A DNA stretch of 12,591 nt from Archaeoglobaceae archaeon (GCA_015523685.1 WAJW01000127.1:1-12591), one strand, 5' to 3'; numbered from the stretch's first letter, positions 1-6,663 are shown. Made by a program: numbers and translations. The notes: generated from the sequence alone by a model not told the origin.

Positions 1-535
1 CGGGCAGGTAGCCATCTTTTGAGACTATTTCACCTTCAAAGGGTTTTTTCTGAACATCATTGGGGATGGATAGATGTGAGACTCCCCTTTCCACAATGGA
101 ATGTCTGAGAGCGAGCACAACAAGCTCAATTGCCTGCTCCTGTGATACTATTGTCTGATTGAAAACGGAAACGGATTCAAAAAGTGCCTGCTGATCAATC
201 TCCTGAAAGCTCCCCGGGCCTATGTACTGGAGTTTCACCTGGCCCGTGATTGCGATTACCGGGGCTCTGTCCATTTTGGCATCGTAAAGTCCTGTCATCA
301 GATTTGTTGCTCCCGGACCCGCTATGGTGAGACAGACTCCCGGCTCACCCGAAAGCTTTGCATGGGCCGAGGCCATGAGAGATGCGCCCTCTTCATGTCG
401 GACCCTTATGAACTCCATTTCTTCATGATTTCTTATGGCCTCAACAATCCCGAGGCATGTATGACCCGGGATGCCGTAGACCCTCTCAATACCCCAGCTG
501 TGAAGCTGATCCACAACAGCATCTGCGACATTCAT
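1..535 (-). CDS. ThDP-dependent enzyme, pyruvate oxidase / acetolactate synthase family (N-terminal part, cut by window edge)
   Basis: Translating the minus strand from the ATG at 535 gives 178 open codons running off the window edge. They cover the N-terminal pyrimidine-binding domain of a ThDP enzyme: an entry helix ending in VYGIPG (residues 20-25), then RHEEGA, whose glutamate is the family residue that activates the cofactor, then AGPGATN, and FQEID near residue 115. The FQE.D stretch followed by LF...S.FNQT resembles PoxB and pyruvate oxidases more than true acetolactate synthases, but the FAD and C-terminal ThDP domains lie outside, so substrate and acceptor cannot be settled. Upstream ATGs run straight into stops, which fixes the start at 535. 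The gene begins 43 bp after mqnC and has its own TATA element inside that gap, so it may be transcribed separately. Alternatives are an acetolactate synthase large subunit, sulfopyruvate decarboxylase-like or another carboligase. Confidence 0.85.
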   Translation of the reverse strand, partial: MNVADAVVDQLHSWGIERVYGIPGHTCLGIVEAIRNHEEMEFIRVRHEEGASLMASAHAKLSGEPGVCLTIAGPGATNLMTGLYDAKMDRAPVIAITGQVKLQYIGPGSFQEIDQQALFESVSVFNQTIVSQEQAIELVVLALRHSIVERGVSHLSIPNDVQKKPFEGEIVSKDGYLP

Positions 536-557
536 CTCATAATTATAGGAAGGTCAT

Positions 558-570
558 TATATTAAAAATT
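558..570 (-). promoter_or_regulatory. TATA-type promoter core for the ThDP enzyme gene
   Basis: On the minus strand this reads AATTTTTAATATA, an AT-rich archaeal TATA element in the 43-bp gap between mqnC and the ThDP enzyme gene. Its centre lies about 29 bp before the ATG at 535, so transcription would start at or within a few bases of the start codon, giving a leaderless or near-leaderless mRNA. No Shine-Dalgarno motif precedes that ATG. The same 13 bases recur before mqnE. Confidence 0.5.
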
Positions 571-578
571 ATCCGGTA

Positions 579-1652
579 TCAGGACATCACTTCCAGAATG
601 TTATACATCGTATCCCTTCTCGCAGGAATTCTGTTCATAGATCGAATCAGATGGACGATTCTTCCCACGGGAAGAGGGGTGAAGACCTTTCCCGCCGCAC
701 GCATAACGTTCTCCTCGATCATGGTGCCCCCGAAATCATTTCCCCCGAATTTCAAACCGAGCTGTGCGATTCTCTCACCCTGGCTTACCCAGGAAACCTG
801 AATGTTCCTGAAATTGTCGAGAAATATTCTTGAAACGGCAAGTGTCCTGAGATAGTCAACACCGCCTGCAGGATATCTGACCCTCCCTGATTTAAAAAGT
901 TCAGTGTTGAAAGGGGAGAACGTCCACGGAATGAATGCGGTGAATCCAGAAGTTCTGTCCTGCAGACGCCTTATCCTGTAAAGATGTTCGATTCTATCCC
1001 TCAGGCTTTCCACATGACCGAACATCATTGTAGCAGATGATCGCATACCCAGTGAATGGGCGATCTTCATGATCCTTATCCATCTTCTGCTGGATATCTT
1101 CCGGGGGCTTATTTCCTTTCTGACCCTATCAACAAGGATCTCTGCCCCTCCACCCGGCAGGGATCCAAGTCCAGCCTGTTTTAATCTTATAAGAACCTCT
1201 TTTATACTCATTCCTTCTATTTTTGCCAGAAAATCTATCTCGGGAGGTGAGAGAGAGTGGATGTTCACATCAGGGAACTCCCTCTTTATCCTGAAGAAAA
1301 CCTCCTCGAGGTATTCAATTCCCGCCTCGGGATTGAGACCGCCCTGCATCAGAATCTGCGTTGCCCCGAGCTCCACAGCCTCCCTCACCTTTTCCAGAAT
1401 TTTTTCAGCGGGAAGCGGTTTTTCTGGAGTGTCTGAATAGTATGCACAGAACTTACAGCCTGAAACGCAGAATTTTGTGTAGTTTATATTTCTATCCACC
1501 ACGAAAGTAACAACATTGCCCGCTTTTCTTTCCCTGATCCTGTCTGCCAGATAACCCAGAACGGGAAGCTCCTCCCTGAATAATCTCATCCCTTGGGACC
1601 TTGTTATTCTTTCTCCGGACAATACCTTATCGGCGAGATTCCCTATCATCAT
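579..1652 (-). CDS. mqnC: Cyclic dehypoxanthinyl futalosine synthase (MqnC), radical SAM
   Basis: MqnC converts dehypoxanthine futalosine to its cyclic form, the third carbon-skeleton step of the futalosine route to menaquinone. The protein has the radical-SAM cysteines in CX3CX2C form (C62, C66, C69, within CVSGCKFCAY), then an MQGGLNPE segment, GGGAEI, ATMMFGHVE and FIPWTFSPFNTEL, which are signatures of MqnC rather than MqnE. At 357 residues it has the usual family length and appears complete. An in-frame TTG sits one codon earlier at 1655. I prefer the ATG at 1652, with a second ATG directly after it. The start overlaps the end of mqnA by 26 bp, which implies translational coupling. It is the last of three mqn genes transcribed mqnE-mqnA-mqnC. 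The substrate must come from aminofutalosine through a hydrolase or deaminase not seen here. Confidence 0.93.
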   Translation of the reverse strand: MMIGNLADKVLSGERITRSQGMRLFREELPVLGYLADRIRERKAGNVVTFVVDRNINYTKFCVSGCKFCAYYSDTPEKPLPAEKILEKVREAVELGATQILMQGGLNPEAGIEYLEEVFFRIKREFPDVNIHSLSPPEIDFLAKIEGMSIKEVLIRLKQAGLGSLPGGGAEILVDRVRKEISPRKISSRRWIRIMKIAHSLGMRSSATMMFGHVESLRDRIEHLYRIRRLQDRTSGFTAFIPWTFSPFNTELFKSGRVRYPAGGVDYLRTLAVSRIFLDNFRNIQVSWVSQGERIAQLGLKFGGNDFGGTMIEENVMRAAGKVFTPLPVGRIVHLIRSMNRIPARRDTMYNILEVMS

Positions 1653-2376
1653 CAATCAGCCTGTAATCCCTGCATCTTTCTTCAAATTCCTCAAGAGCTC
1701 TTTTCTCTTTTTTACTCCATCCATACTTCAGACATTTAAAATACTCTTCAATAAATTCCCTGCTATATCCATATATATCTGACCCCCTTTCAACAATCTC
1801 AGGGAATTTTTTCAAACCGCAGTCCACCGATTTTCTCATTATCTGTCCTGCATCCGGATCCCCACACAGAACCGCAAAGACCATGGGTTTTCCTGTGAGA
1901 TAGAACCATTCCTCTCCGAGATCCATTACGGTATACTCCCTGTACCTCAGTGCGGTATCTCCTATGAGAAGAGCAAAATCATAGCTCTCATGGCTTTCTC
2001 CACCCATATATTCAACTCTGCAGTTCAGATCTCTTTCATTCAATATTATCTTCAGAAGATTGAAGGAAGTTGTGGAATAACCGGACACCCCTATCCTTGC
2101 TCCATCAAAAAGGGAACTGTATTTCTCAGAGATGAGGATAACACTCATGACCCTCCCCTCGGAAGAGATGGTGAATCCTGGAGATATGGACAGATCATCT
2201 CTGTGAATCAGGTAGAGAAATGATGGTACAGGTGTTGCTGAAATGTCTCCCTCAAGAAGTCTATCTGTCAGTTCCCTTGGATATCCCGTCACCGGTTCTG
2301 CCCCGGAAACATCACCGCTTTCGATACAGTAGTAGGGTAAAAAACAGTTCAACCATGGAAATTTCCCTATCCTCAT
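1627..2376 (-). CDS. mqnA: Chorismate dehydratase (MqnA)
   Basis: MqnA removes water from chorismate to give 3-[(1-carboxyvinyl)oxy]benzoate, the entry step of the futalosine menaquinone pathway. The 249-residue protein begins RIGKFPWLN, the typical MqnA/periplasmic-binding-like opening. It has a GYSTTS segment near residue 99 in the ligand cleft and the diagnostic DLGEEWFYLTGKPMVFAV stretch around residues 169-186. There is no signal peptide, consistent with a cytosolic enzyme. Its ATG overlaps the mqnE stop in an ATGA arrangement (2373-2376), and an AAGGTG motif about six bases upstream lies inside the mqnE end. Its own 3' end overlaps mqnC by 26 bp. The C-terminal 40 residues are highly charged and less conserved. 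MqnD is a distant relative of this fold, but the opening and DLGEEW motifs favour MqnA. Confidence 0.9.
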   Translation of the reverse strand: MRIGKFPWLNCFLPYYCIESGDVSGAEPVTGYPRELTDRLLEGDISATPVPSFLYLIHRDDLSISPGFTISSEGRVMSVILISEKYSSLFDGARIGVSGYSTTSFNLLKIILNERDLNCRVEYMGGESHESYDFALLIGDTALRYREYTVMDLGEEWFYLTGKPMVFAVLCGDPDAGQIMRKSVDCGLKKFPEIVERGSDIYGYSREFIEEYFKCLKYGWSKKEKRALEEFEERCRDYRLIDDDRESRR

Positions 2377-3488
2377 CTATACACCTTCAGAATTCTGTAA
2401 TCTGTCGTCCTCTCTGCAGGAATCATCCCCGCTTCACGAATAAGGTGGATCAATCTTTCCTTTTCCATATACTGTCCTGTCTTTGCCCCAGCAGCATGAG
2501 TTATCTTTTCCTCGCCCACAGTCCCTTCAAGATCATTCACCCCAAAATGCAGGGATACCTGAGAGGCTCTTTCTCCAAGCATTACCCAGTGGGCCCTTAT
2601 GTTCGGAATCCACTTACCAAGCACTATTCTTGAAACTGCCATCATCTTCATATCTTCCTCCGATGAAACTTTTTCCCTCACCAGACCTTCCCTGAAAAGC
2701 CCTGTGTTCATTGGATGAAAGCTCAGAGGCACGAGAGCCTGAAATCCTCCTGTTTTTTTCTGCAGTTCTCTCAGCCTGATAAGATGCTCTATCCTTTCTT
2801 CCGGCTTTTCCACATGACCGTATAGAATTGTTGCATTTGTCCTTATTCCTGTTCTATGGGCAGTTTCAATAACCTTAAGCCATCTCTCTCCGGAAATCTT
2901 TGAAGGACAGATTGTCTTTCTAACTCTCTCGCTGAATATCTCAGCTCCACCTCCGGGCATGAACTCCAGCCCTGAATCTTTCAGCCTTTCGAGAATTTCT
3001 TTCACTGATATCCTCTCTTTTTTCGATAGAAAATCTATTTCCACTGCTGTCAGGGCTTTAATGGAGACTTCAGGAAATTTCTGCTTTATTTCGGAAAAAA
3101 GAGTTTCAAAGTACTCAATCCCTGTTTCCGGATTCAGACCACCAACAATATGAACCTCCTTTATTCCCCTGCCGTACCACCCGGAAATTTTTTGAATTAT
3201 TTCCTCTATGGAGAGAGTAAAGGAATCTTCATCATTTTTTTCACGATAGAAGGCACAGAGAGGGCATTTTGAAATACAGACATTGGAGTAATTCACGTGA
3301 AGATTGACAACAAAGGTAACGACTCTGCCTGATGATTTCATCCTCAGCAGTGAGGCGACATGCCCCAGCTCAAACAGATCCCCATTCTCAAGAAGTTCAG
3401 TTCCTTCCCTGATGGAGAGTTCCTCTCCGGAGATTGCCTTTTCAAAAATGTGGGCAAGATCTGAACCATTCATGATGAAGCGATGCAT
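2373..3488 (-). CDS. mqnE: Aminodeoxyfutalosine synthase (MqnE), radical SAM
   Basis: MqnE joins 3-enolpyruvyl-benzoate to the adenosyl moiety of SAM, forming 6-amino-6-deoxyfutalosine and releasing CO2. The 371-residue protein carries CX3CX2C (C71, C75, C78, in CISKCPLCAFYR) and then EVHIVGGLNPE, MPGGGAEIF, TNATILYGHVE, GGFQALVPLSFHPMNT and RAHWVMLGE. The VHIVGG, LYGH and RAHWVMLG segments distinguish it from the MqnC paralogue downstream. It is the promoter-proximal gene of the mqn cluster. A TATA element centred about 26 bp upstream of the ATG at 3488 suggests a leaderless transcript. The next in-frame ATG at 3473 is an alternative start. Its stop overlaps the mqnA start. MqnE and MqnC are homologous enzymes flanking MqnA, so the cluster may contain an old duplication. 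Confidence 0.92.
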   Translation of the reverse strand: MHRFIMNGSDLAHIFEKAISGEELSIREGTELLENGDLFELGHVASLLRMKSSGRVVTFVVNLHVNYSNVCISKCPLCAFYREKNDEDSFTLSIEEIIQKISGWYGRGIKEVHIVGGLNPETGIEYFETLFSEIKQKFPEVSIKALTAVEIDFLSKKERISVKEILERLKDSGLEFMPGGGAEIFSERVRKTICPSKISGERWLKVIETAHRTGIRTNATILYGHVEKPEERIEHLIRLRELQKKTGGFQALVPLSFHPMNTGLFREGLVREKVSSEEDMKMMAVSRIVLGKWIPNIRAHWVMLGERASQVSLHFGVNDLEGTVGEEKITHAAGAKTGQYMEKERLIHLIREAGMIPAERTTDYRILKVYR

Positions 3489-3507
3489 CAGGGTAAGCTA
3501 TCCAAAC

Positions 3508-3520
3508 TATATTAAAAATT
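3508..3520 (-). promoter_or_regulatory. TATA-type promoter core of the mqnE-mqnA-mqnC operon
   Basis: The minus strand reads AATTTTTAATATA, preceded by an A-rich stretch that could serve as a BRE. It is identical over 13 bases to the element before the ThDP enzyme gene (558-570). It lies 19 bp from the mqnE ATG at 3488 measured edge to edge, a leaderless geometry. The remainder of the 195-bp gap up to the KaiC-like gene shows no other clear element. Confidence 0.5.
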
Positions 3521-3683
3521 TTTTGAAGTTGCTTCATGAAATCCGGTGATAAAAATACAGTGAATATCCAAAATGTCTACTTTCAGGGGAGATTTCAATT
3601 CTGAGTGTAGAACAGACCTCTCATGCGGGCAAATTTCCATCTACTCCAGAGAACATTTATTATAATCCCGGGCCTGCCAGATC

Positions 3684-4433
3684 TCAGATCATCGAGTAGA
3701 CTTCTTCCTGTGAGTGGACGACGATACCTTCATTTGTTATATCGAAAGGATGCAGTTTTGTGCTGTGATTTGTTCCCCTCATCTTAAAAATCTCAAGACT
3801 TCTGACCCTGACGTTCTCTGTTCTCTTGTAATGAAGGAGAATCGTACCTTCTGTGACAAAATTTTCCACACCGAATCTGCTTATGTGGCCCTCATCTACC
3901 ACCTCACATGTGAGAATTGATGTCAGGCCGAGAACCTCCAGTGTTGTTGCAATCTTAAGCAGTTCCACTCTTATTTTAGATGGATTCATTATCTGGAACC
4001 CTATCGCTGTGGTGGAATCCAGCACCGCCCTTCTTGCACTGATCTCCTCCTGAATCGTTATTATGTTATCGATAAGCGATCTCGTGTCAAAGGGACGTAC
4101 GTCAACAAATTTCTCCTCAGATGGAAGACCTATTTTGGCGGAAGAAGCATCAACGATTGCCAGCATGTTTTCCTCTTCAAGCTTTTCGATATCCCATCCG
4201 AAGTTTGCTACATTTTCCCTGATATGTTCAGGCCTCTCTTCTGTGGCAATAAATATTCCGGGATCCTCATAATCAACCGCGCCTCTGTAAAGAAACTGAA
4301 GAGCAAAAATTGTTTTTCCAGCACCTGAGGTACCAGAAACAAGATAGGATCTGTTTCTGATAAAGCCTCCTCCACAGAGGTCGTCAAATCCTTCAATTCC
4401 ACTCTTCATCCTTTCCACTGTTTTAACAGCCAT
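3684..4433 (-). CDS. Single-domain KaiC-like RecA-family ATPase
   Basis: This 249-residue cytosolic protein is one KaiC/RadA-type RecA-fold domain. It has Walker A GTSGAGKT at residues 34-41, the paired catalytic glutamates of KaiC (E65-E66 in ATEERP), a Walker B strand ending AVLDSTTAI with D139, and a downstream stretch with VVDEGHISRFGVENFVTEG. The preceding FDDLCGGG segment also matches the KaiC/RecA start. Many archaea carry several such proteins, some linked to signalling or motility regulation, but nothing next to it fixes a role. I chose the ATG at 4433 because GGAGTG lies six bases upstream. An in-frame GTG at 4442 would add three residues. It has its own TATA element, is separated from the mqn operon by 195 bp and from the AIR-synthase-like gene by about 160 bp, so it is probably monocistronic. 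It lacks the second domain of circadian KaiC. Confidence 0.85.
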   Translation of the reverse strand: MAVKTVERMKSGIEGFDDLCGGGFIRNRSYLVSGTSGAGKTIFALQFLYRGAVDYEDPGIFIATEERPEHIRENVANFGWDIEKLEEENMLAIVDASSAKIGLPSEEKFVDVRPFDTRSLIDNIITIQEEISARRAVLDSTTAIGFQIMNPSKIRVELLKIATTLEVLGLTSILTCEVVDEGHISRFGVENFVTEGTILLHYKRTENVRVRSLEIFKMRGTNHSTKLHPFDITNEGIVVHSQEEVYSMI

Positions 4434-4447
4434 TTCAAACACTCCAG

Positions 4448-4520
4448 CCTCATTATCATATCATTATTTAATGCTCATCACTACATGTAACCACATATAT
4501 ATTAAACTTTACCTCATTAT
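4448..4520 (-). promoter_or_regulatory. Promoter of the KaiC-like gene with flanking direct repeat
   Basis: The minus strand has GTTTAATATATATG at 4507-4494, a strong archaeal TATA box preceded by GGTAAA. Expected initiation is near 4475, giving a leader of about 40 bases with the GGAGTG ribosome site. A repeat read on the plus strand as CCTCATTAT occurs at 4448-4456, in the leader, and at 4512-4520, directly upstream of the TATA box. The similarity extends to 11 of 12 bases. The arrangement could be a paired regulator site, but that is inference. Confidence 0.5.
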
Positions 4521-4591
4521 TATGATAATCTGCATCAATAAATATAAATTTTTTGATAGAACCCTCTGAAATTTTTAGTATTAACCTGAAC

Positions 4592-5560
4592 TCAGATCAA
4601 TCGAAGGATCTCATCCCCATCCCGGGGCCGGAGTTTTTCAAGTTTTCCATCCCTCTCAATCCATGCTCCCTGTCCATCCTTTACATAACCAATAACCCCT
4701 GCCCATATTCCCGAAGCTTTCAGATCCGCCAGTAAAGGACCCGTTTTATCCATTGAAATCGTGGCAACAAGTGCTCCTGAAGACAGCAACCCGAGAGGAT
4801 CCAGGTCGAACATATCGCATAAGATTCTGGTCTCATCAAGAATTTTTATCCATTCATATTTCACCTCAATTCTTTTACCGGACGCAATCGCAATTTCATT
4901 CAGAGCTGTGGTCAGGCCACCTTCAGTGGGATCGTGCATCGCATGGACACCATGTCTCATCGCAATTCTCGCATCTTCAAGAATGCTGAGCCATTTTCTG
5001 AAGGTCATTATTCTGTTAAAAAGCTCCTGATCAATTTCCTCCCTTTTTTCGAGAGCTATGGCCAGTGTACCCTCTATGGCAATTCCTTTCGTTAGTATAA
5101 CTGCATCCCCGGCTCTGGCGAATTGGGAAGTGATGAACCTTTTTCCCCTGCCAATCGCAGTGCCAACAACTATCGGTCTATCAATCCCCGGAGTCACCTC
5201 AGTATGACCTCCGCACCACGATATGTTCAATTCACGACAGGTTGCAGAAATCTGAGAGAATATCTTTCCGACAGTCTCACCATCTGAATGTTCGGGAAGC
5301 AGAACAACCGCAAGAAACCATTCTGGAGTTCCACCACTGACAGCAATGTCATTTGAATTTATTATAACGGAGTACCATCCTATATCTTCAGTCACGAATG
5401 TCACGGGATCAGTTTTGAGGAACAGATACCCGCCCTCTTTCAGATCGATCACAGCGGAATCCAGACCAATTCCAGAGCCGACAATGACTTCTTCCGACCA
5501 TCTTACGTATCTGTCAATAAGAGTTCTGAGATATTCTGGAGGAAGTTTTCCCGGTTTCAT
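4592..5560 (-). CDS. AIR synthase-related, HypE-like protein
   Basis: The 322-residue protein belongs to the PurM/AIR-synthase ATP-binding superfamily that includes HypE, ThiL and SelD. Visible features are IGLDSAVIDL (31-40, in place of the usual GDDAA metal/ATP motif), KTDPVTF (49-55), SNDIAVSGGTPEWF (69-82), CGGHTEV (116-122) and HDPTEGGL (209-216), the last two being HypE-like. True HypE ends in a conserved cysteine that carries the thiocarboxamide on the way to hydrogenase cyanide ligands. This protein ends in EILRLI with no terminal cysteine, so it is not expected to do that chemistry. It starts four bases after the DUF151 gene stop, which indicates one transcript, and its ribosome site is weak. 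No hydrogenase genes are nearby. The family is firm; the substrate is unknown. Confidence 0.82.
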   Translation of the reverse strand: MKPGKLPPEYLRTLIDRYVRWSEEVIVGSGIGLDSAVIDLKEGGYLFLKTDPVTFVTEDIGWYSVIINSNDIAVSGGTPEWFLAVVLLPEHSDGETVGKIFSQISATCRELNISWCGGHTEVTPGIDRPIVVGTAIGRGKRFITSQFARAGDAVILTKGIAIEGTLAIALEKREEIDQELFNRIMTFRKWLSILEDARIAMRHGVHAMHDPTEGGLTTALNEIAIASGKRIEVKYEWIKILDETRILCDMFDLDPLGLLSSGALVATISMDKTGPLLADLKASGIWAGVIGYVKDGQGAWIERDGKLEKLRPRDGDEILRLI

Positions 5561-5564
5561 CTAT

Positions 5565-6026
5565 TCAGAGTAATTCATCCTCAAAGCTCAAAAAATTGCT
5601 CAGCTCTTCCCTGTTGACACCCACCACATCCATTATATCAGTCCTGACGTATATTTCCGATTTGGTCCTCAGGGCTATGGCAATGCTGTCACTTGGCCTT
5701 GCGTCAATCTCGATTTCCTCACCATTTATGGAAAGAAACAGTCTCGCATAAAAAATTCCCTCGTTAAGATCGTCAACCACAACCCTGGCAACATCAATTC
5801 TCAATCTGTCAAGAACGGAAACAAAAAGATCATGGGTCATGGGTCTCGGGGCTATTTCATTTTTGAGAGCACTGTGAATTGAGAGGGCCTCCGCAACGCC
5901 TATGAATATCTGCAGTACCTTACCACCATCATCTTCCAGGAGGACAACCGGAGCCATCCCGAGTCCATTTGAGGTGAGATACACTCCTCTGACTTCAACC
6001 TTCGAATATTCTTCTTCGTGGAACAT
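5565..6026 (-). CDS. DUF151 / bifunctional nuclease (BFN) domain protein
   Basis: This 153-residue protein is a single BFN (DUF151) domain. The family signatures are VLLEDDGGKVLQIFIG (28-43), RPMTHDLF (61-68) and IDARPSDSIAIALR (107-120). Family members were described in plants as having DNase and RNase activity, and a Thermotoga structure is known, but the role in archaea is unclear and the nuclease activity should not be assumed. There is no signal peptide or membrane segment. The ATG at 6026 lies about 30 bp from the centre of a TATA element, giving a leaderless or near-leaderless transcript, and no Shine-Dalgarno motif is present. It is the first gene of a two-gene unit with the HypE-like protein, four bases apart, so the two may work together. 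Confidence 0.88.
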   Translation of the reverse strand: MFHEEEYSKVEVRGVYLTSNGLGMAPVVLLEDDGGKVLQIFIGVAEALSIHSALKNEIAPRPMTHDLFVSVLDRLRIDVARVVVDDLNEGIFYARLFLSINGEEIEIDARPSDSIAIALRTKSEIYVRTDIMDVVGVNREELSNFLSFEDELL

Positions 6027-6051
6027 CCAGTATATTTCTGTCAGGTACTGA

Positions 6052-6068
6052 ATATTAAACTTTGGGTG
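6052..6068 (-). promoter_or_regulatory. Promoter of the DUF151 / HypE-like operon
   Basis: The minus strand reads CACCCAAAGTTTAATATT, an A-rich BRE-like block followed by a TATA box close in sequence to the one before the KaiC-like gene (AAAGTTTAATATAT). Spacing to the ATG at 6026 predicts initiation within a few bases of the start codon. Confidence 0.5.
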
Positions 6069-6105
6069 CAGTAATGGACAGTGATATTATTAAAAGATAA
6101 TCGCC

Positions 6106-6120
6106 AAAAAAGTAAAAAAA
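6106..6120 (-). terminator. Poly-T terminator of the histone gene
   Basis: On the minus strand the histone stop is followed, about 13 bases later, by runs of seven T and six T separated by two bases (TTTTTTTACTTTTTT). Archaeal RNA polymerase terminates at such tracts without a hairpin. It separates the histone gene from the DUF151 operon, whose promoter begins about 40 bp further on. Confidence 0.65.
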
Positions 6121-6133
6121 TGAGGATGGGGGT

Positions 6134-6340
6134 TTAAACTCTTGAAACTGCGAGTTTTACATCTTCAGCCTTTACAGTCTTTCTGCCAGCATGCTTCGCA
6201 AGCTTGACAGCCTCAGCAGAGACTTTAAGTCCATACTCCTCAAGTATCTCTGCAAGGGCCTCCCTTGCATCCTCACTTACTCTATCTGCTCCAGCCTTTC
6301 TTATAATTCTATCCACAGGCGCAATTGGCAGTTCAGCCAT
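6134..6340 (-). CDS. Archaeal histone (HMf family)
   Basis: The 68-residue protein is a minimal histone fold: ELPIAPVDRIIRKAG at the start, DRVSEDAREALAEILEEYG as the long central helix, and HAGRKTVKAEDVKLAV at the C-terminal loop-helix. The DNA-contact residues around RKAGADR and the GRKT loop match HMfA/HMfB closely. It packages chromosomal DNA as dimers that stack into larger filaments. There is no C-terminal tail beyond AVSRV, one of the shorter forms. The start at 6340 is set by a perfect GGAGGTGA six bases upstream (6354-6347); the ATG two bases nearer to it hits a stop after two codons. A poly-T terminator follows the stop, so it is monocistronic. The BRE/TATA is about 120 bp upstream, leaving a leader of roughly 100 bases with a stem-loop. 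Confidence 0.97.
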   Translation of the reverse strand: MAELPIAPVDRIIRKAGADRVSEDAREALAEILEEYGLKVSAEAVKLAKHAGRKTVKAEDVKLAVSRV

Positions 6341-6390
6341 ACATTTTCACCTCCTTACTTTCAGATATACCTACTTCCCTCCCCACATAC

Positions 6391-6422
6391 CGAAAGGGTG
6401 GAATTTAACCACCCATTTTTCG
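6391..6422 (-). promoter_or_regulatory. Stem-loop in the histone mRNA leader
   Basis: A perfect 6-bp inverted repeat, GGGTGG and CCACCC, encloses a 7-base AT loop at 6396-6414. Outside it CGAAA (6391-6395) can pair with TTTCG (6418-6422) across a 3-base bulge. Within the minus-strand transcript predicted from the TATA at about 6466, this hairpin lies roughly 20-50 bases from the 5' end and about 37 bases before the ribosome site. It could be an RNA control element or a DNA operator dyad; the sequence alone does not decide. Confidence 0.5.
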
Positions 6423-6461
6423 AATGGTGGACTCAGGTTAGAGTATTTAAGAAAACAACCC

Positions 6462-6478
6462 ATATATATACTTTTCGA
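6462..6478 (-). promoter_or_regulatory. Histone BRE/TATA promoter
   Basis: The minus strand reads TCGAAAAGTATATATATG, a near-consensus archaeal BRE (CGAAA) joined to a TATA box. It is the strongest promoter match in the window, fitting an abundant chromatin protein. Initiation is expected about 25 bases downstream, near 6440. Confidence 0.65.
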
Positions 6479-6590
6479 TTAACAATCCATTCTAACGGGC
6501 TTATTCAGTCGAAAAAACTGTCATTGCGCACAGCGGGTGTATACAATATTCATGATAACTTTATAAATTGAAAAAAGATGTATCATAGGT

Positions 6591-6604
6591 TTTTTAATAT
6601 TTAA
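6591..6604 (+). promoter_or_regulatory. TATA element for the nob1-gfcR-aglJ operon
   Basis: TTTTTAATATTTAA lies about 65 bp before the nob1 ATG at 6664, predicting a start near 6625 and a leader of about 40 bases. It rules against the in-frame TTG at 6613, which would fall upstream of the transcript. An alternative TATA-like stretch (TTTATAAAT, 6560-6568) lies further upstream. Confidence 0.4.
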
Positions 6605-6663
6605 ATGATTAATTGTCAAACTATGCTCAACAGGAAAACTTATCTCGATTGAATCACAAAATC

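Larger units (their letters stand above)
6341..6663. other. Divergent control region between the histone gene and nob1
   Basis: These 323 bases contain no gene I can support. They hold the histone ribosome site (6354-6347), the stem-loop (6391-6422), the histone BRE/TATA (6462-6478, minus), a weaker TATA-like TTAAATA on the minus strand near 6443-6449, an AT-rich stretch with a small ATGATA/TATCAT inverted pair (6552-6557 and 6581-6586), and the nob1 TATA element (6591-6604, plus). Open frames across it have atypical composition and no ribosome site. Confidence 0.6.

Noticed and set aside
3536..3604. 22-codon plus-strand frame in the gap upstream of mqnE, including an NVYFQG stretch
   Set aside because: Very short, no ribosome site, antisense to the mqnE promoter side. 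The resemblance to a protease site is coincidental.
6391..6422. Reading the hairpin followed by T residues as a plus-strand intrinsic terminator
   Set aside because: No plus-strand gene lies upstream, only five T follow, and those T are part of the outer stem; its place in the histone leader is the better explanation.
6551..6587. CATGATA / TATCATA inverted pair upstream of nob1
   Set aside because: Arms of six to seven bases about 23 bp apart in AT-rich DNA are expected by chance.
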